Shown piece after piece: positions 55,601 to 61,054 of a DNA stretch of 64,000 nt. The notes under the pieces are model-generated. The model was not told the DNA's origin. It was given only the letters and a program-made list of their open reading frames with translations, and ran no database searches. The stretch is from Crossaster papposus. Lineage: Eukaryota > Echinodermata > Asteroidea > Velatida > Solasteridae. Location of the stretch: assembly GCA_037893245.1 (NCBI GenBank), contig JBAIAA010000352.1:124001-188000 (forward strand), read 5' to 3'. Position 1 is the first letter of the stretch, and every line of letters begins with the position of its first letter. A program made the translations under genes and the position numbers.

Positions 55601-58250
55601 AATGGTGTATCCTACCTTTAAGATGTTTAAAGTAAGTTTTCTCACAAATACGTTTTGTGAAACCCATGACTTTCTAAAGCGCTGTAAAAAGTATTTATTG
55701 CAAAACCCCAAAGTGTTATGTACCATTGGAAAGCTCTCTTTCTCAAGAATTTAAAAATACCAATATCTCAATTTTCAATATTTCCGACTTTACTCTCATT
55801 TTGTGGTGACAGGTCACATATTTGTCTTGAGGACACAGTAGTTTTTGTTTCTCTAAACTTTCATCAACATTTTTGTGCTGTTTACATTTCTGGTTTGTCA
55901 AAGATATTCTCACATAATATTTTTGTGTTTACTTCATGTTTCCTCTGCTTTTGCGATAAACCCATAAACCTGTACATGTCGCTTGTAAAAGGGAAATAGT
56001 TTCCCAAAGCAAATTTTTTACAAAAACTAAATTCCATCCATACAGCCAAACTCTATTCAGCACATTTCAATTTTTCATTTCGGTGACAAATGCACACGTA
56101 TGCAGTGGCACGCAATTTCTTTAATAAAAACATCAAGAGGTGACAGCATGATCAATCAAATAATTCTCCATTAATAATAAAATTGTCAAGCAATCTGGCG
56201 CCAACTTCTAAGTTTTGCCCCACAAAACTTCTTTCTCTGCTATTCCCCACTGTTTCTATTAACCAGTTTGCGCTGGGATTATTTTGACATTGACCCGGCC
56301 CAGGTGCGGGATTGTTTTTCACGTACCTCGATCTGAGATGAGTTCAGGCCAGCATCTGTGGGTAGCACACCCTGATATTTCCGGTCCCCTCATCCATGGG
56401 CGGATACAGGGGGGGTTCCAAGGGGTCCGGACCCCCCCTTTTTTCTTGAGTGAAAAAAAAACGAAAAAAAAAAAAAAAACGAAAAAAAAAAAAAATGTAT
56501 TTCACCTAACAAGCAACGTACATACATGTACACACATACATACGTGTATTATTCTCAAACCACACACACAAAATAACAACCATATAGACTATGATTTGAC
56601 TTTTTTGGCTTAGTTTGTTTATTCCTTCTTATTGCATTTCAGGCAATACATATTTAATTTTTTTAAACGCTTTCATAAGCTTGAACGGGGCAGGCTTGCC
56701 CCAAATGCCATGCTTGGCTCACCACTGGGCCTATTTACTTGGCAGACTTGCCAATAAAAACACTGGAATTTCACCGTTTGAAGTGACGGTTGAGTAGCCC
56801 CAGCAGAACGAGTGCAATAGGCGCTAACCACAGTGTTTATATATTTGTCACGTGACCTAAATTTAAGCTAAATTTATGTAAATTACTAAACACTAAATTG
56901 GAACAAACACGCCGCTTTTTCCACCGTTTGTAGAGACGGTCGGAATAAACCCCGCTAGCACAAGCGGGCGTTTGGCGTGTAGTTTTTTAAAGATTAAACA
57001 CAACTTGTAACATTTTATTTTAACATACAACTTTAATTTAAACCTACTTAATAACTATTAGGGCTTGTAATTTGTTTATTATTTTAAATGGAGTCACTGC
57101 CGGTCGCTCCCAGCCAAATCCTGCCTATGTTAAGTATGCCTAAAGTTTATGACCAATTAACCGTTACCTCATTTTACACGTAGTGTGAGTCAGTGTGCGC
57201 TGTTTTTAAATCCAAACTTCCAATACCGGTATCCATAATATACTCCTCTGGTCAAAATTTATTTCAAGTTATCATTCCAGATAAAAATGGTAAATATTAG
57301 ATTTTAAAAAAAAATGGTATAAAAATCAGGCTTCATATTGCCACAACATTAACAAAAAATAGGTAGAAATTGGCCTCAGATTGCGCCAGCGAGCACCTAA
57401 TAAACCAAAAAATTTCAGGGCCCTTAAGCGGGCCCTCAACCCCGGCCGCAGGGACTTCGCGCTACGCGCTCGTGATGTGCGCTTCGCGTACATGCTTCCA
57501 AGTTACATGTACTCAAATTGTTACACACCCACATTTTTTTTTTACACACCCAATTCAAACAATCCTGCCTAAGACCTTGGGTGGACCCCCCCTTTAAAAA
57601 AATCCTGGATCCGCCCATGCCCTCATCACTGGGAGCCAGTCGCTGACGGATATTTCAGGTCTTTATCCGTCATTTGTTTTGAATTCCGTGAACAATTGTG
57701 CGTGTGTGTACATACACGTCATCCCGACGCGAACTGGTTAACCCTATTCACCCCAACCCTTCAAGATCTAACTGCACATTTTGTTGGAATCCGTTGGGCC
57801 CAGTCAATGTCAAAATAATCCTGGTACGAACTGCTTAAACTTATTGAGCTTCACTTAGAGCTTCATGCACTGTTATATGTTCCAGCACTGACATCAGATT
57901 ATAATATACTGTGTTTGAATTAAGTCTTTTTTTTAAATTAAAACAAAAAAGTTTGAAAGCAGAACTTTCTTTGTGCAATTCAGCCTAGATAATGTACAAT
58001 ATACAAATCAAGTAATGCACAACATGGGAGCATTTTTATTTCTGTGACCAATAATCTAATTAATGTCAGGTTTTAAGTTTTGTTTTTCTATAATACATAT
58101 TTTAATAATTTTGTTTGGGTAAATCATGCGTTTAGTCTTTTGTTCTTTTGAGTTTATATTCCTTGATTTTTGGTCCGACTAAAGCGGCGCAAGGTACCAC
58201 TAATGTAAAACAAATCATAATCTTTAACCTACCCAAATACATGAAGACAT
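25536..58250 (-). CDS. BAIAP3/UNC13D-like: Munc13-4/BAIAP3-type C2-MUN-C2 protein, about 25 exons
   Basis: Calcium-regulated priming factor for vesicle exocytosis: the MUN domain acts on SNARE/syntaxin and the C2 domains bind calcium and acidic lipids. Exons, coding order: 58233-58250(start, weakest), 52313-52363, 51190-51294, 50330-50389, 50011-50077, 49155-49611, 48199-48321, 46612-46804, 44874-44963, 42822-42925, 42087-42297, 41127-41291, 38548-38672, 37111-37270, 35951-36054, 34882-35091, 33477-33666, 32603-32677, 32261-32365, 31207-31497, 30239-30412, 27888-28140, 27023-27185, 25969-26182, 25536-25688. Sum 3,861 nt, 1286 aa, every phase compatible. C2A about 80-358, MUN about 500-1025, C2B about 1105-1225, then a basic tail. 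The short N-terminus and two flanking C2 domains place it with BAIAP3 and UNC13D, not classical Unc13 (no C1). I could not separate BAIAP3 from UNC13D by eye. The family role in dense-core vesicle or secretory-granule release is known; function here is inferred. Confidence 0.88.
25969..27185 (-). CDS. C2B module exons of the Munc13-4/BAIAP3-like gene
   Basis: Exons 27023-27185 and 25969-26182, joined to the end of exon 27888-28140. Residues about 1105-1225 read KTIIIKVCNAVDLPGMDRSG, then TSDPFVIVEILPETAFDKPL, HNLNPVFDETF, LELIEAGGAISLTVMDHD and WSNDFIGEAFIPL. The five loop acidic positions typical of calcium-binding C2 domains are present (Asp in GMD, Asp in SDP, Asp-x-Asp in MDHD, Asp in SND), so calcium binding is likely. 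Confidence 0.9.
26359..26599 (+). mobile_element. MITE family A, full-length intronic copy
   Basis: 241 bp, TTAA at both ends with intact CCAGTTCGCGCCGG termini. Lies between the two C2B exons. Confidence 0.9.
27205..27480 (+). mobile_element. tRNA-derived SINE, intronic, best copy
   Basis: Head reads GTTGGCGAAGCGGTTC (A box area) and CGGGTTGGAATCCCGCC (B box). The body carries CAGGATGTTCTTCTGGGG, CTTCTCATTATCTTC and GGTTTCTTCAGGCTTGCC. It begins about 20 bp upstream of the C2B exon acceptor, on the opposite strand to the gene, so it sits inside the branch-point zone. Confidence 0.8.
27888..28140 (-). CDS. Exon joining MUN and C2B, Munc13-4/BAIAP3-like
   Basis: 253 nt with a TTCTTGGCAG acceptor and AAAG|GTAGGG donor. 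Encodes SLEALESYFQRPGLALDPST onward, then YYKEMATDMATPGEYFGHLG, which is the linker ahead of C2B, and the first C2B strand. Confidence 0.9.
28705..29515. repeat. About 177-bp tandem repeat array with hairpin ends
   Basis: Four head-to-tail copies (about 28805, 28983, 29160, 29337) of a unit containing GTATGCCAAGTTTCAAGTCG, AAACGTGTACAAAACC, TGACGTCACGTGACCTTGA and GACGCAATCGTGCC. It is flanked by AGCTGTTTCG motifs (28752 and 29487), the latter forming a hairpin with CGAAACAGCT. Poly-A tracts lie at 28706-28728 and 29450-29470. One diverged unit recurs at 52915-53085, so the array is a mobile unit that has expanded locally. The units carry palindromic TGACGTCA. Confidence 0.85.
29597..29963 (+). 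repeat. Tandemly duplicated about 172-bp sequence
   Basis: Two copies (about 29627-29797 and 29799-29963) share GTCTCCGGACGACAGG, CAGAACCACACAAACT, CAAACAACTTATCTTATTGC and GCATTCCATCAACTGA. The first is preceded by a hairpin whose arms are AACGTTTCAGACAG and CTGTCTAAAACGTT. Retroelement class not determined. Confidence 0.7.
29979..30232 (+). mobile_element. GTAGTCGAGTCC MITE, copy 2, inserted at a splice donor
   Basis: Ends GGGATGTAGTCGAGTCC and GGACTCGACTACAACCC. Its right end falls at 30232, six bases into the intron after the donor of exon 30239-30412 (intron begins at 30238, GTAGGC). The element therefore supplies everything beyond position +6 of that 5' splice site. Confidence 0.85.
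30239..42297 (-). CDS. MUN domain exons, Munc13-4/BAIAP3-like
   Basis: Eleven exons (42087-42297 down to 30239-30412, listed in the gene entry) encode about residues 424-1026. Landmarks: ALREAMFHVHAEMIAETTFS, PALFPPSNVQVLDILKSKCR, KLLEEAIESDARQWLSNRLE, LLRPTKEYQNFFMKFTVDYN, TWFQEGLIFWLVTFKYETFD, LCITLNNIEHVRTYLDKLP, MSGLLERKIADKMCQEVLK and FPRIVEEVWNALLRGIVSLM. These are the alpha-helical MUN segments; the Asn-Asn-Ile-Glu pair in the second half is strongly conserved in the family. Exon 31207-31497 is the most GC-rich. Confidence 0.88.
30554..30795 (+). mobile_element. MITE family A copy with duplicated internal block
   Basis: TTAA-CCAGTTCGCGCCGG start and a degraded CGCGAACTG-TTTAA end. The GAGCAAGGCCGGAAATG block is present twice. 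Confidence 0.88.
30796..31170. mobile_element. Family C derivative with internal 110-bp duplication
   Basis: GCTTAG/CTAAGC-type sequence with two tandem copies (about 30921 and 31031) of a segment containing CACAAACAATATACATCACC and TTTTGTAACCCTGTTTTTGCC. The right end is a degraded CATCAAAATGGCCCCC. Confidence 0.65.
31615..31665 (-). mobile_element. tRNA-like SINE head fragment
   Basis: On the minus strand reads AAGGCAAGACAGCTCAGTTG followed by GTAAAGCGCCGG, matching a tRNA D-arm/A-box region. No acceptor-stem pairing or B box was seen, so it is a SINE or tRNA relic, not a tRNA gene. Confidence 0.55.
31908..31976 (+). repeat. 14-bp tandem repeat
   Basis: Four to five perfect copies of AACTTTGTTCTAAG, ending exactly where a left-truncated family A MITE begins (31977). 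Confidence 0.9.
31977..32187 (+). mobile_element. MITE family A, lacking its left terminus
   Basis: Starts at GGCGCCGGAGGACGTATATA and ends GGCGCGAACTGG. The TTAA-CCAGTTC start is replaced by the 14-bp tandem repeat. Confidence 0.85.
32774..33175. mobile_element. Long-armed inverted-repeat element
   Basis: About 400 bp. Arms of about 160 bp start AATAAGCCATTTGCGCGTGA and end with the complement. Each arm also contains CTCCAGACCAAAGACACTG and GCTATATCACGTGATTCGGG or their complements. The centre is only some 70-80 bp. It lies just upstream of exon 32603-32677 in the gene's sense. Confidence 0.9.
33176..33365 (+). repeat. Repeat rich in TGACCT half-sites
   Basis: Contains ordered TGACCT-type hexamers, including TGACCTCTAATGACCC (4-bp spacing) and TGACCTTTGACCT (1-bp spacing, 33284-33296). 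Similar sequence occurs at 33930-33985, 965-1010 and 47250-47400, showing a dispersed repeat. Confidence 0.6.
34140..34498. mobile_element. MITE with AGGCATAAAAAAAA ends
   Basis: Ends AGGCATAAAAAAAAAATATG and its complement. Next inside each end are TTATGTTGGCGTAACCCGAC on the left and the complement of GTTACGCCAACATAAC on the right. About 360 bp, A/T-rich centre. Confidence 0.85.
34521..34784. mobile_element. Palindromic MITE, family C, copy 3
   Basis: Left end GGGTCCAATTTCACAGAGCT, right end AGCTCTATGAAATTGGCCCC. Interior with GCTTAAGCA motifs; one short segment (AGCAACATGTTGTGCTTA) is tandemly doubled near the right end. Confidence 0.85.
35120..35398 (+). mobile_element. MITE family B, right-truncated copy
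   Basis: Begins TTAAAGGTCGTATACACCAT about 30 bp inside the intron upstream of exon 34882-35091. Diverged and missing the terminal CTACCTTTAA. Confidence 0.75.
36096..36338 (+). mobile_element. MITE family A, near-complete copy
   Basis: Left ATAACCAGTTCGCGCCGG (first T of TTAA mutated) and right CCGGCGCGAACTGGTTAA. 40 bp upstream of exon 35951-36054 in the gene's sense. Confidence 0.88.
36413..36567. repeat. Long perfect-type palindrome
   Basis: 155 bp. Arms of about 65 bp begin TATCAGTGCGAGGACCCGGT and continue through GGGTTGGGGGATGACCGCTG. The loop is the GC-rich ATCGAGCCGAAGGCGAG. Arms differ at only a few bases. Confidence 0.92.
38063..38492. mobile_element. Inverted-repeat element with ATAGAGCTATATTAAATTA ends
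   Basis: About 430 bp with TIRs of about 20 bp. The interior has a 45-bp direct repeat (GCTGGGCGCATC, then GTGCACAAACC) and CpG-rich right-hand sequence. Noncoding. Confidence 0.8.
39136..39364. mobile_element. Inverted-repeat element, ATAGACCATGTGCCC ends
   Basis: 229 bp. Arms ATAGACCATGTGCCCCCTGT, ACATCTATATTCAAATGTG and TATGCGCACACATCGTGTTT pair with their complements on the right. The centre is about 60 bp. Confidence 0.88.
39727..40540. mobile_element. MITE family A (40206-40400) plus truncated copy and flanking direct repeats
   Basis: 40206-40400 has both TTAA-bounded ends but an internal deletion. 39727-39821 is a left-half fragment of the same family. Two about 130-bp imperfect direct repeats (about 40071-40200 and 40393-40510) share ACTGGTTAAATTATCACT, GGGCCAATATGTGACCT and TTAGAAATTG. 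Both begin with the right end of the MITE, so MITE plus flank was duplicated as a unit. A G-rich tract lies at 40498-40530. Confidence 0.75.
40628..40872 (+). repeat. 14-bp minisatellite
   Basis: About 17 copies of CAGTTTTACCACTT, with a block of four to five CACTG variants in the middle. The two long overlapping ORFs here are artefacts of the repeat. Confidence 0.95.
40984..41085 (+). mobile_element. SINE 3' fragment
   Basis: Matches the tail of the 27205-27480 SINE: CTTCTTCTCACTATCTTC, CTACAGGTTTCTTCAGGC, AGCTACAGTGCC. The head is missing. Confidence 0.75.
41421..41707 (+). pseudogene. 3' end of a non-LTR retrotransposon (LINE)
   Basis: Reads GARTADNTYAGPHLWNKLPL, then after an in-frame TGA (41511-41513) NISSLSEFKVALKTYLFQ and a terminal stop. 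This is the typical C-terminus of many LINE reverse transcriptases (LWN-LP, then F-LKT-LF). It is followed by AATGGCGCGGTATAAATT and a (TTA)n tail, as expected for a 5'-truncated LINE insertion. The reverse transcriptase core is absent. Confidence 0.8.
41868..42045. repeat. 33-bp intronic minisatellite next to a splice donor
   Basis: About five copies of a 33-bp unit containing AATAAACACAGTGACAACGG. It starts about 40 bp into the intron after exon 42087-42297. The unit length is a multiple of 3 and the minus-strand frame stays open from the exon into the array, giving a hydrophobic 11-residue repeat (VTVVTVFIVT-type) if the intron were retained. Confidence 0.9.
42390..42523 (-). mobile_element. 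MITE family A, truncated copy
   Basis: Inverted orientation. Right half only, ending GGCGCGACTTGGTTAA. Confidence 0.85.
42551..42797. mobile_element. Palindromic MITE, family C, copy 4
   Basis: Left AGGGCCAATTTCATAGAGCT, right AGCTCTATGAAATTGGCCCC; about 247 bp. Its right end lies 25 bp from the donor of exon 42822-42925. Confidence 0.88.
43024..43613. mobile_element. pogo/Tigger-like nonautonomous element
   Basis: Ends TATAGTGGAACGCCGCTATA and its complement TATAGCGGCGTTCCACTGTA, the hallmark of pogo-like Tc1/mariner elements with TA target sites. Subterminal GGTATA motifs recur. No transposase frame remains. A tRNA-derived fragment is inserted at about 43245-43345. Confidence 0.85.
43245..43345 (+). 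mobile_element. tRNA-derived SINE or tRNA relic nested in the pogo-like element
   Basis: GATAGTTCAGTTGGTAGAGC is a near-canonical tRNA D-arm/A box. The region normally holding the B box is expanded to three copies of GAGGTCGCAGGTTT-like sequence. No acceptor stem or CCA-compatible end, so not a functional tRNA gene. Confidence 0.65.
44015..44826. mobile_element. Inverted-repeat element, AGGCCTTCATTTT ends
   Basis: Left AACAGGCCTTCATTTTGAAG, right AAAATGAAGGCCTG. The interior has several AAGGAGAGC/GCTCTCCTT motifs and an A-rich tract (44105-44170). About 810 bp, intronic, ending 48 bp before the donor-side edge of exon 44874-44963. Confidence 0.75.
45305..46003. repeat. GGACTGTGGACATTCC repeat, copy 2, split by a family B MITE
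   Basis: The repeat resumes after 45752 exactly where it stopped at 45364: TGTGTAGTTA on the left and TTAAGAAAACGTTGGCTAAAT on the right, compared with the uninterrupted copies near 2925 and 49780. Confidence 0.85.
45365..45752 (+). mobile_element. MITE family B, full-length nested copy
   Basis: 388 bp with TTAA at both ends, AGGTAGTATACACCATTGG left terminus and GGTGTATTCTACCT right terminus. It gives direct evidence for the target-site rule of the family. Confidence 0.92.
46009..46510. mobile_element. Two inverted-repeat elements side by side
   Basis: 46009-46368 has 26-bp ends (TTATAACACCTCACTCACAG and complement) with a CpG-rich interior. 46394-46510 is a hairpin-like palindrome (GGTATAGTAAAACTAGCC, TCCATGGAGCATTCTATTTT, loop CTTCGCC). 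Neither encodes protein. They precede exon 46612-46804 on its 3' side. Confidence 0.88.
46612..50077 (-). CDS. C2A module exons with long serine/lysine-rich insert
   Basis: Exons 50011-50077, 49155-49611, 48199-48321 and 46612-46804. C2A starts PPACMLKVTVVEARDILGMD, then NGMSDPYCLLTVCKNE. After a roughly 110-residue insert it resumes ATLHPVWNESFDI, ELTLTMWDMDEETS and KNTDDFLGQVVISL. Calcium-loop acids are present (Asp in GMD, SDP and WDMD). The insert, about residues 115-225, is basic and Ser-rich with a protein-kinase-A-like RRNS site, and makes exon 49155-49611 the longest of the gene. BAIAP3 and UNC13D also carry basic loops here, but this one looks longer. Confidence 0.88.
47501..47905. 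mobile_element. TGTGACC-terminated element, copy 2
   Basis: Left TGTGACCCGCTCCTACGAAA followed by CCCGACATAAGTCGCACA. Right ACTTATGTCTGGTTTTGTGG followed by GAGCAGGTCACA. About 405 bp, noncoding. Confidence 0.85.
47985..48186 (-). mobile_element. tRNA-derived SINE, copy 3
   Basis: Reverse orientation. ATTCGAACCCGGGTCATAGC is the B box region and CGCTGCGCCAATCTGACTC the start of the head. It ends about 13 bp from the donor of exon 48199-48321. Confidence 0.78.
48364..48601 (-). mobile_element. MITE family A, full-length inverted copy
   Basis: 238 bp between TTAA sites, ends CCAGTTTGTGCCGGG and CCGGCGCGAACTGG. Confidence 0.88.
49735..49945. repeat. GGACTGTGGACATTCC repeat, copy 3, truncated
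   Basis: Diverged copy from CTGAAGACATTCCTTTGTCT to AAACGGACTGTGG. It has an uninterrupted TAGTTAATTGGCTAAATTCT at the point where copy 2 carries the MITE. Confidence 0.75.
50704..51105 (+). mobile_element. Two family A MITEs in tandem, different subfamilies
   Basis: 50704-50935 is the diverged GGCCAGCATCTG-type subfamily (here AGGCTGGCCTCAACC) with its left end lost. 50932-51105 is a common-type copy lacking its right end. They share a single TTAA at 50932-50935. Confidence 0.85.
51540..51585. repeat. G homopolymer-rich tract
   Basis: GGGGGGAGTGG followed by about 20 G in a row, in the intron upstream of C2A. Length in the assembly is unreliable. Confidence 0.9.
51718..51952 (-). mobile_element. 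MITE family A, full-length inverted copy
   Basis: 235 bp, TTAA at both sides, CCAGTTCGCGCCGGG and CCGGCGCGAACTGG. Interior nearly identical to the 14261-14502 copy in reverse. Confidence 0.9.
52313..52363 (-). CDS. Short N-terminal exon of the Munc13-4/BAIAP3-like gene
   Basis: 51 nt, phase 0 at both sides, TTTTTCTCCAG acceptor and CCAGAG|GTAACA donor. Encodes ATKVEPGCNHKHALKPE, read directly into FVGFYTKMLQTLLHPLGKM of exon 51190-51294. The next exon upstream is at least 5.8 kb away. Confidence 0.7.
52915..53085 (+). repeat. Single diverged unit of the 177-bp tandem repeat
   Basis: Shares GTGGACAAACACAG-GCTGTTTCGAGTG, GTGTGTGCCAAGTCTGAAGTC and AAACGTGTACAAACC with the array at 28705-29515. 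Confidence 0.75.
53276..53490 (-). mobile_element. MITE family B, truncated copy
   Basis: Inverted. Retains TTTGCAGATATCGAAAATAT and the ATGATTCTAGGCATCCAGC core; the outer right end is missing. Confidence 0.75.
53924..54283 (-). mobile_element. MITE family B with internal 26-bp duplication
   Basis: TTAA at both ends. CATCCAGCAAAACGATTGCC is present twice in tandem (about 53995-54040). Confidence 0.88.
54805..55818. mobile_element. TGTGACC-terminated element, copy 3, split by a family B MITE
   Basis: Left TGTGACCTGTCACCACAAAA then TGAGAGTAAAGTCG. Right CGACTTTACTCTCATTTTGT then GGTGACAGGTCACA. Total 1,014 bp, reduced to about 627 bp when the MITE at 55235-55621 is removed. Confidence 0.88.
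55235..55621 (-). mobile_element. MITE family B, full-length nested copy
   Basis: 387 bp between TTAA sites inside the TGTGACC element. Carries the central GATCGCCGTCCGGCGAGCTC palindrome. Confidence 0.9.
56259..57741 (-). mobile_element. MITE family A (divergent) split by a larger element
   Basis: Left part from TTAACCAGTTTGCGCTGGG to about 56392, right part from about 57625 to CGCGAACTGGTTAA. The inserted element is listed separately. A further family A end fragment is at 57795-57840. Confidence 0.8.
56393..57624. mobile_element. GGCGGATCCAGG-terminated DNA element nested in a MITE
   Basis: About 1.23 kb with inverted ends CATGGGCGGATACAGGGGGG and CCTGGATCCGCCCATG. Subterminal GGACCCCCCCTTTT and its partner GGACCCCCCCTTT. 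The interior holds poly-A, two CACCGTTTG-to-GACGGT hairpins and a CpG-rich stretch (57430-57500). No intact transposase seen. Confidence 0.8.
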
Positions 58251-58310
58251 CCTTGTATGTGTGTAGAAGATCTCGCATTGACTTGTAAGTTGCTCCCAAA
58301 ACAACAAAAT
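58222..58310 (-). CDS. Candidate first coding exon of the Munc13-4/BAIAP3-like gene
   Basis: Between a GTTGTTTTGGGAG acceptor-like site and a TTTGG|GTAGGT donor. ATG at 58248-58250 would encode MSSCIW in phase 0, which joins exactly to exon 52313-52363. A second upstream ATG (58275 region) is in another frame, so the choice is uncertain. A noncoding role for this exon is equally possible. Confidence 0.4.
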
Positions 58311-58734
58311 GAAACATTTACGACTAAAACACACCAACAAATGTATCATCAGTGGAACAAATCGACACAATGATACGTCTGCCTATACATGCACCAACAT
58401 GTCACAAACTTGTAATCTACAGGTAGTTTAGCAGAACTTTAGAATTCTTATCTCCATTTAATCTGCGGGTACATATACTCACCGTACCATGGTTACTAAC
58501 TTACTAGCCAGATAGAAGTTTCTAGTCAGCGTTATTGTTATTCTTACATGTAAAACCACAGCCTAAAGTGTGGTATAAGACATACCGGTAGCACAGCTTG
58601 AATACTTCGTGTGTTTTTATAATTATTGTCTTAAGTTTATTGTTAAAGACAACACACCCCCCCCAAAAAAAAAATTTAAAAAAAAATTAATAAATAAAAT
58701 AATAATAAGTCCCTAATCACATTACCTAGCGCTT

Positions 58735-58960
58735 AACCGAACGATCGAGGACAAAATTCGGACAAAGAAACAGAATCCGAGGATTCTTTGTTCTCTTTTG
58801 TGTTTCGATCCTCGGTCGGTCGTAATACGATACAAGAGCAAACACACGTGTGCAGCAGACACTACCAAAAGAAAAACGCCGGAAGTAGATGACATTGGCA
58901 TATTTTCAATATTGACTTTATGATAATAACACCCAATTTGGGTCTTCCTGACCATGGGAA
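58735..58960 (-). other. Putative first exon or promoter-proximal exon on the minus strand
   Basis: CpG-richer than its surroundings, with a good GCGCTAG|GTAATG donor at its downstream end (exon end about 58735). One open frame starts MPMSSTSGVFLLVVSAAHVC and continues to the donor; it could be 5' UTR. It is placed to act as exon 1 of the Munc13-4/BAIAP3-like gene. Confidence 0.35.
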
Positions 58961-59128
58961 AGCGCTGCTTTCCGACAAACTTGTTTCGTTTTTACTACAT
59001 GTTCCACTCGTGTTTGTTGACTTAGATGACCATCAGTGCTTATCCATTTAACAAAGATGGCTGTCAAATGATAGCACTGTGTGCACATTATGAGCAGAGC
59101 TAAACAAACAAAAAAGTACAAAGGTACA

Positions 59129-59861
59129 CTTAAGCCGTGTTCCCATTGGACTTTTTCTTCCGCGGCCACGCGGAGACTTGCCGCGTCATTCCTTAGCGTG
59201 AATCTACCGCGCGTTCCCACCTGGACTTATATTCCGCGACGGAACGGTACATTCGCTGTTCGAGACTGGCAGAATGTCACACATTGCGGGCACTGTGCAC
59301 AGTCACCTTTGACCTATGCGGGATATGACGTGCCTGTGACGTATTTTTCGCGCGCTAGACTCGTTGCCACGTAAACAACATACAACAACACTGACGCGAC
59401 AAGTCAAGTAGCGAAACTGCAGCAACTGGACGAGATTGAAAAAAGCGCTGACCGTATTGCATTATACACACTGTAATTCCTACACACGCTGCGTACGGTA
59501 CATACCACACCGCCATCATGCAAACGAGACAGGGAACCATACTACCATTTTCGCGCGAGTTCTGTGTATAGTTGTGACGTATACAGGAAGTGTTGTTGTT
59601 TGCATAGCGTTTTACAGCGTGGTCGCGGTAGTTTTACAGCGCGGAGCGTTCCCATTGGACTTTTTAGCGGCCCTGATAATTTACCGTGGCTGCGCGGAAC
59701 TCTCCCGCGACATCTTTCGGCCTGTTTTTTTTACATCACGGTCGCGGTAAATAGACAGGGAGGTGTGTTTACCGTGCGTTCCCATTGGACTTAATTTTGT
59801 CGTTGTGAAGAAAAGTCGCGGTACTCTAACAAAATTAAGTCCAATGGGAACATGCCTTAAG
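59129..59861. mobile_element. CpG-rich element with CTTAAGCCGTGTTCCCATTG ends
   Basis: 733 bp. Left CTTAAGCCGTGTTCCCATTG then GACTTTT. Right AAGTCCAATGGGAACATGCC then TTAAG. The motif GTTCCCATTGGACTTT or close variants recurs at about 59137, 59212, 59648 and 59780. ORFs inside look non-protein-like. Confidence 0.85.
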
Positions 59862-59885
59862 TCAAGACTGGAAAAAAGTACAACT

Positions 59886-60255
59886 TAAAGGGATCGTATA
59901 CGTTTAGTAAATACTCCAAAAAGTAATGGCAAAAAAATTACTTGGTAAAGAGTACAGCAGCTTTGGATAGTATAAAGCATTTTTAGAAACTTTTCACTTT
60001 GAAGTACTGCGGTTATGGAAAAAGATATCACTTTTTATTCCCAAAAATTTGAGAAGCGTTACTGCAGTGACGTTTCTCAGATTGTGTATTCCAATGCAGA
60101 TTATTCTTTCTGCGTGAACATAACCGCTTCAGATTTTCGGCAATATCTCAAAATCGCTACCACCTTTTGAAATGAAATTTGTACAGGTCAGTTTCATGGT
60201 ATATATCTATAACTATATAGGATTGAAACAAACAGTGGGTTCCAATTACAAAACA
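59886..60255. mobile_element. GGGATC-GTATACGTTT MITE, inverted copy 2
   Basis: Matches 22566-22933 in reverse: GGGATCGTATACGTTTAGTA, GAAGTACTGCGGTTATGG, CAAAATCGCTACCACCTTTT. The tandem duplication unit starts inside it at 60171. Confidence 0.85.
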
Positions 60256-61054
60256 TGTCTAGTAAAACTGGTCCAAGACCAATTTGGTAGTAGTAATCTT
60301 TTCAATTTTTTTCATCAAGTTCCTTTTTCATGTTCTTATTTGTTTAAATCTAACGTCCTACTAGAGGTATTCATTTGAGGTACAGTATACACAAAATACT
60401 ACCCAATTCCCATAGTCCAGTGTAGTAAAAGTACTGCATACTGCAGTTTACTCAAGTAGTATTTTGTAGTATTGGTTGACATTAATTAATAAAATCATGC
60501 ACAAATGAAAATCATATGCACCTAACCCAACAAAAATAACAAAAAAAATGGAAATAAAAATAAAATAAAAAAATAAAACAATCTGTTTTGAAAAAAACAT
60601 TTAGTCTAAAGCCTTTATAAGTTTATTCTTAATTCAAAATCTGCTAAATGCAACAACAGCACTGAAAGGAAAGATATGCATCATAAATTATGCGAAAAGT
60701 AGGGTTTTTTTTGTGCTGTTTCAATATTGGACATTGCAATTGACAGTGTACAATAGTAAATAATAAATAGAGATCTGATCGCCCGACACCCACATACATA
60801 ATTAGATTCACTGTTTGTTGTGTTTAGTCCAAAGTCCGGCCTTTAATAACTTAGATTTGTTCTAGTCCCAACTGGTGTCACAGTCCAAATCATCATAACC
60901 TACCAAAGTACCATTTATACTTAAACGTTGAACTGTTTAGTGTTTAGTTTTACTGCTCAGAATCACAATAATGCAATAGGGAGCGGCAAGTTTGAAATTT
61001 TCTCTTCAATTCTTAATTTTTATTTTTATATCTGCAAAATGGTGAAGCCTACCT

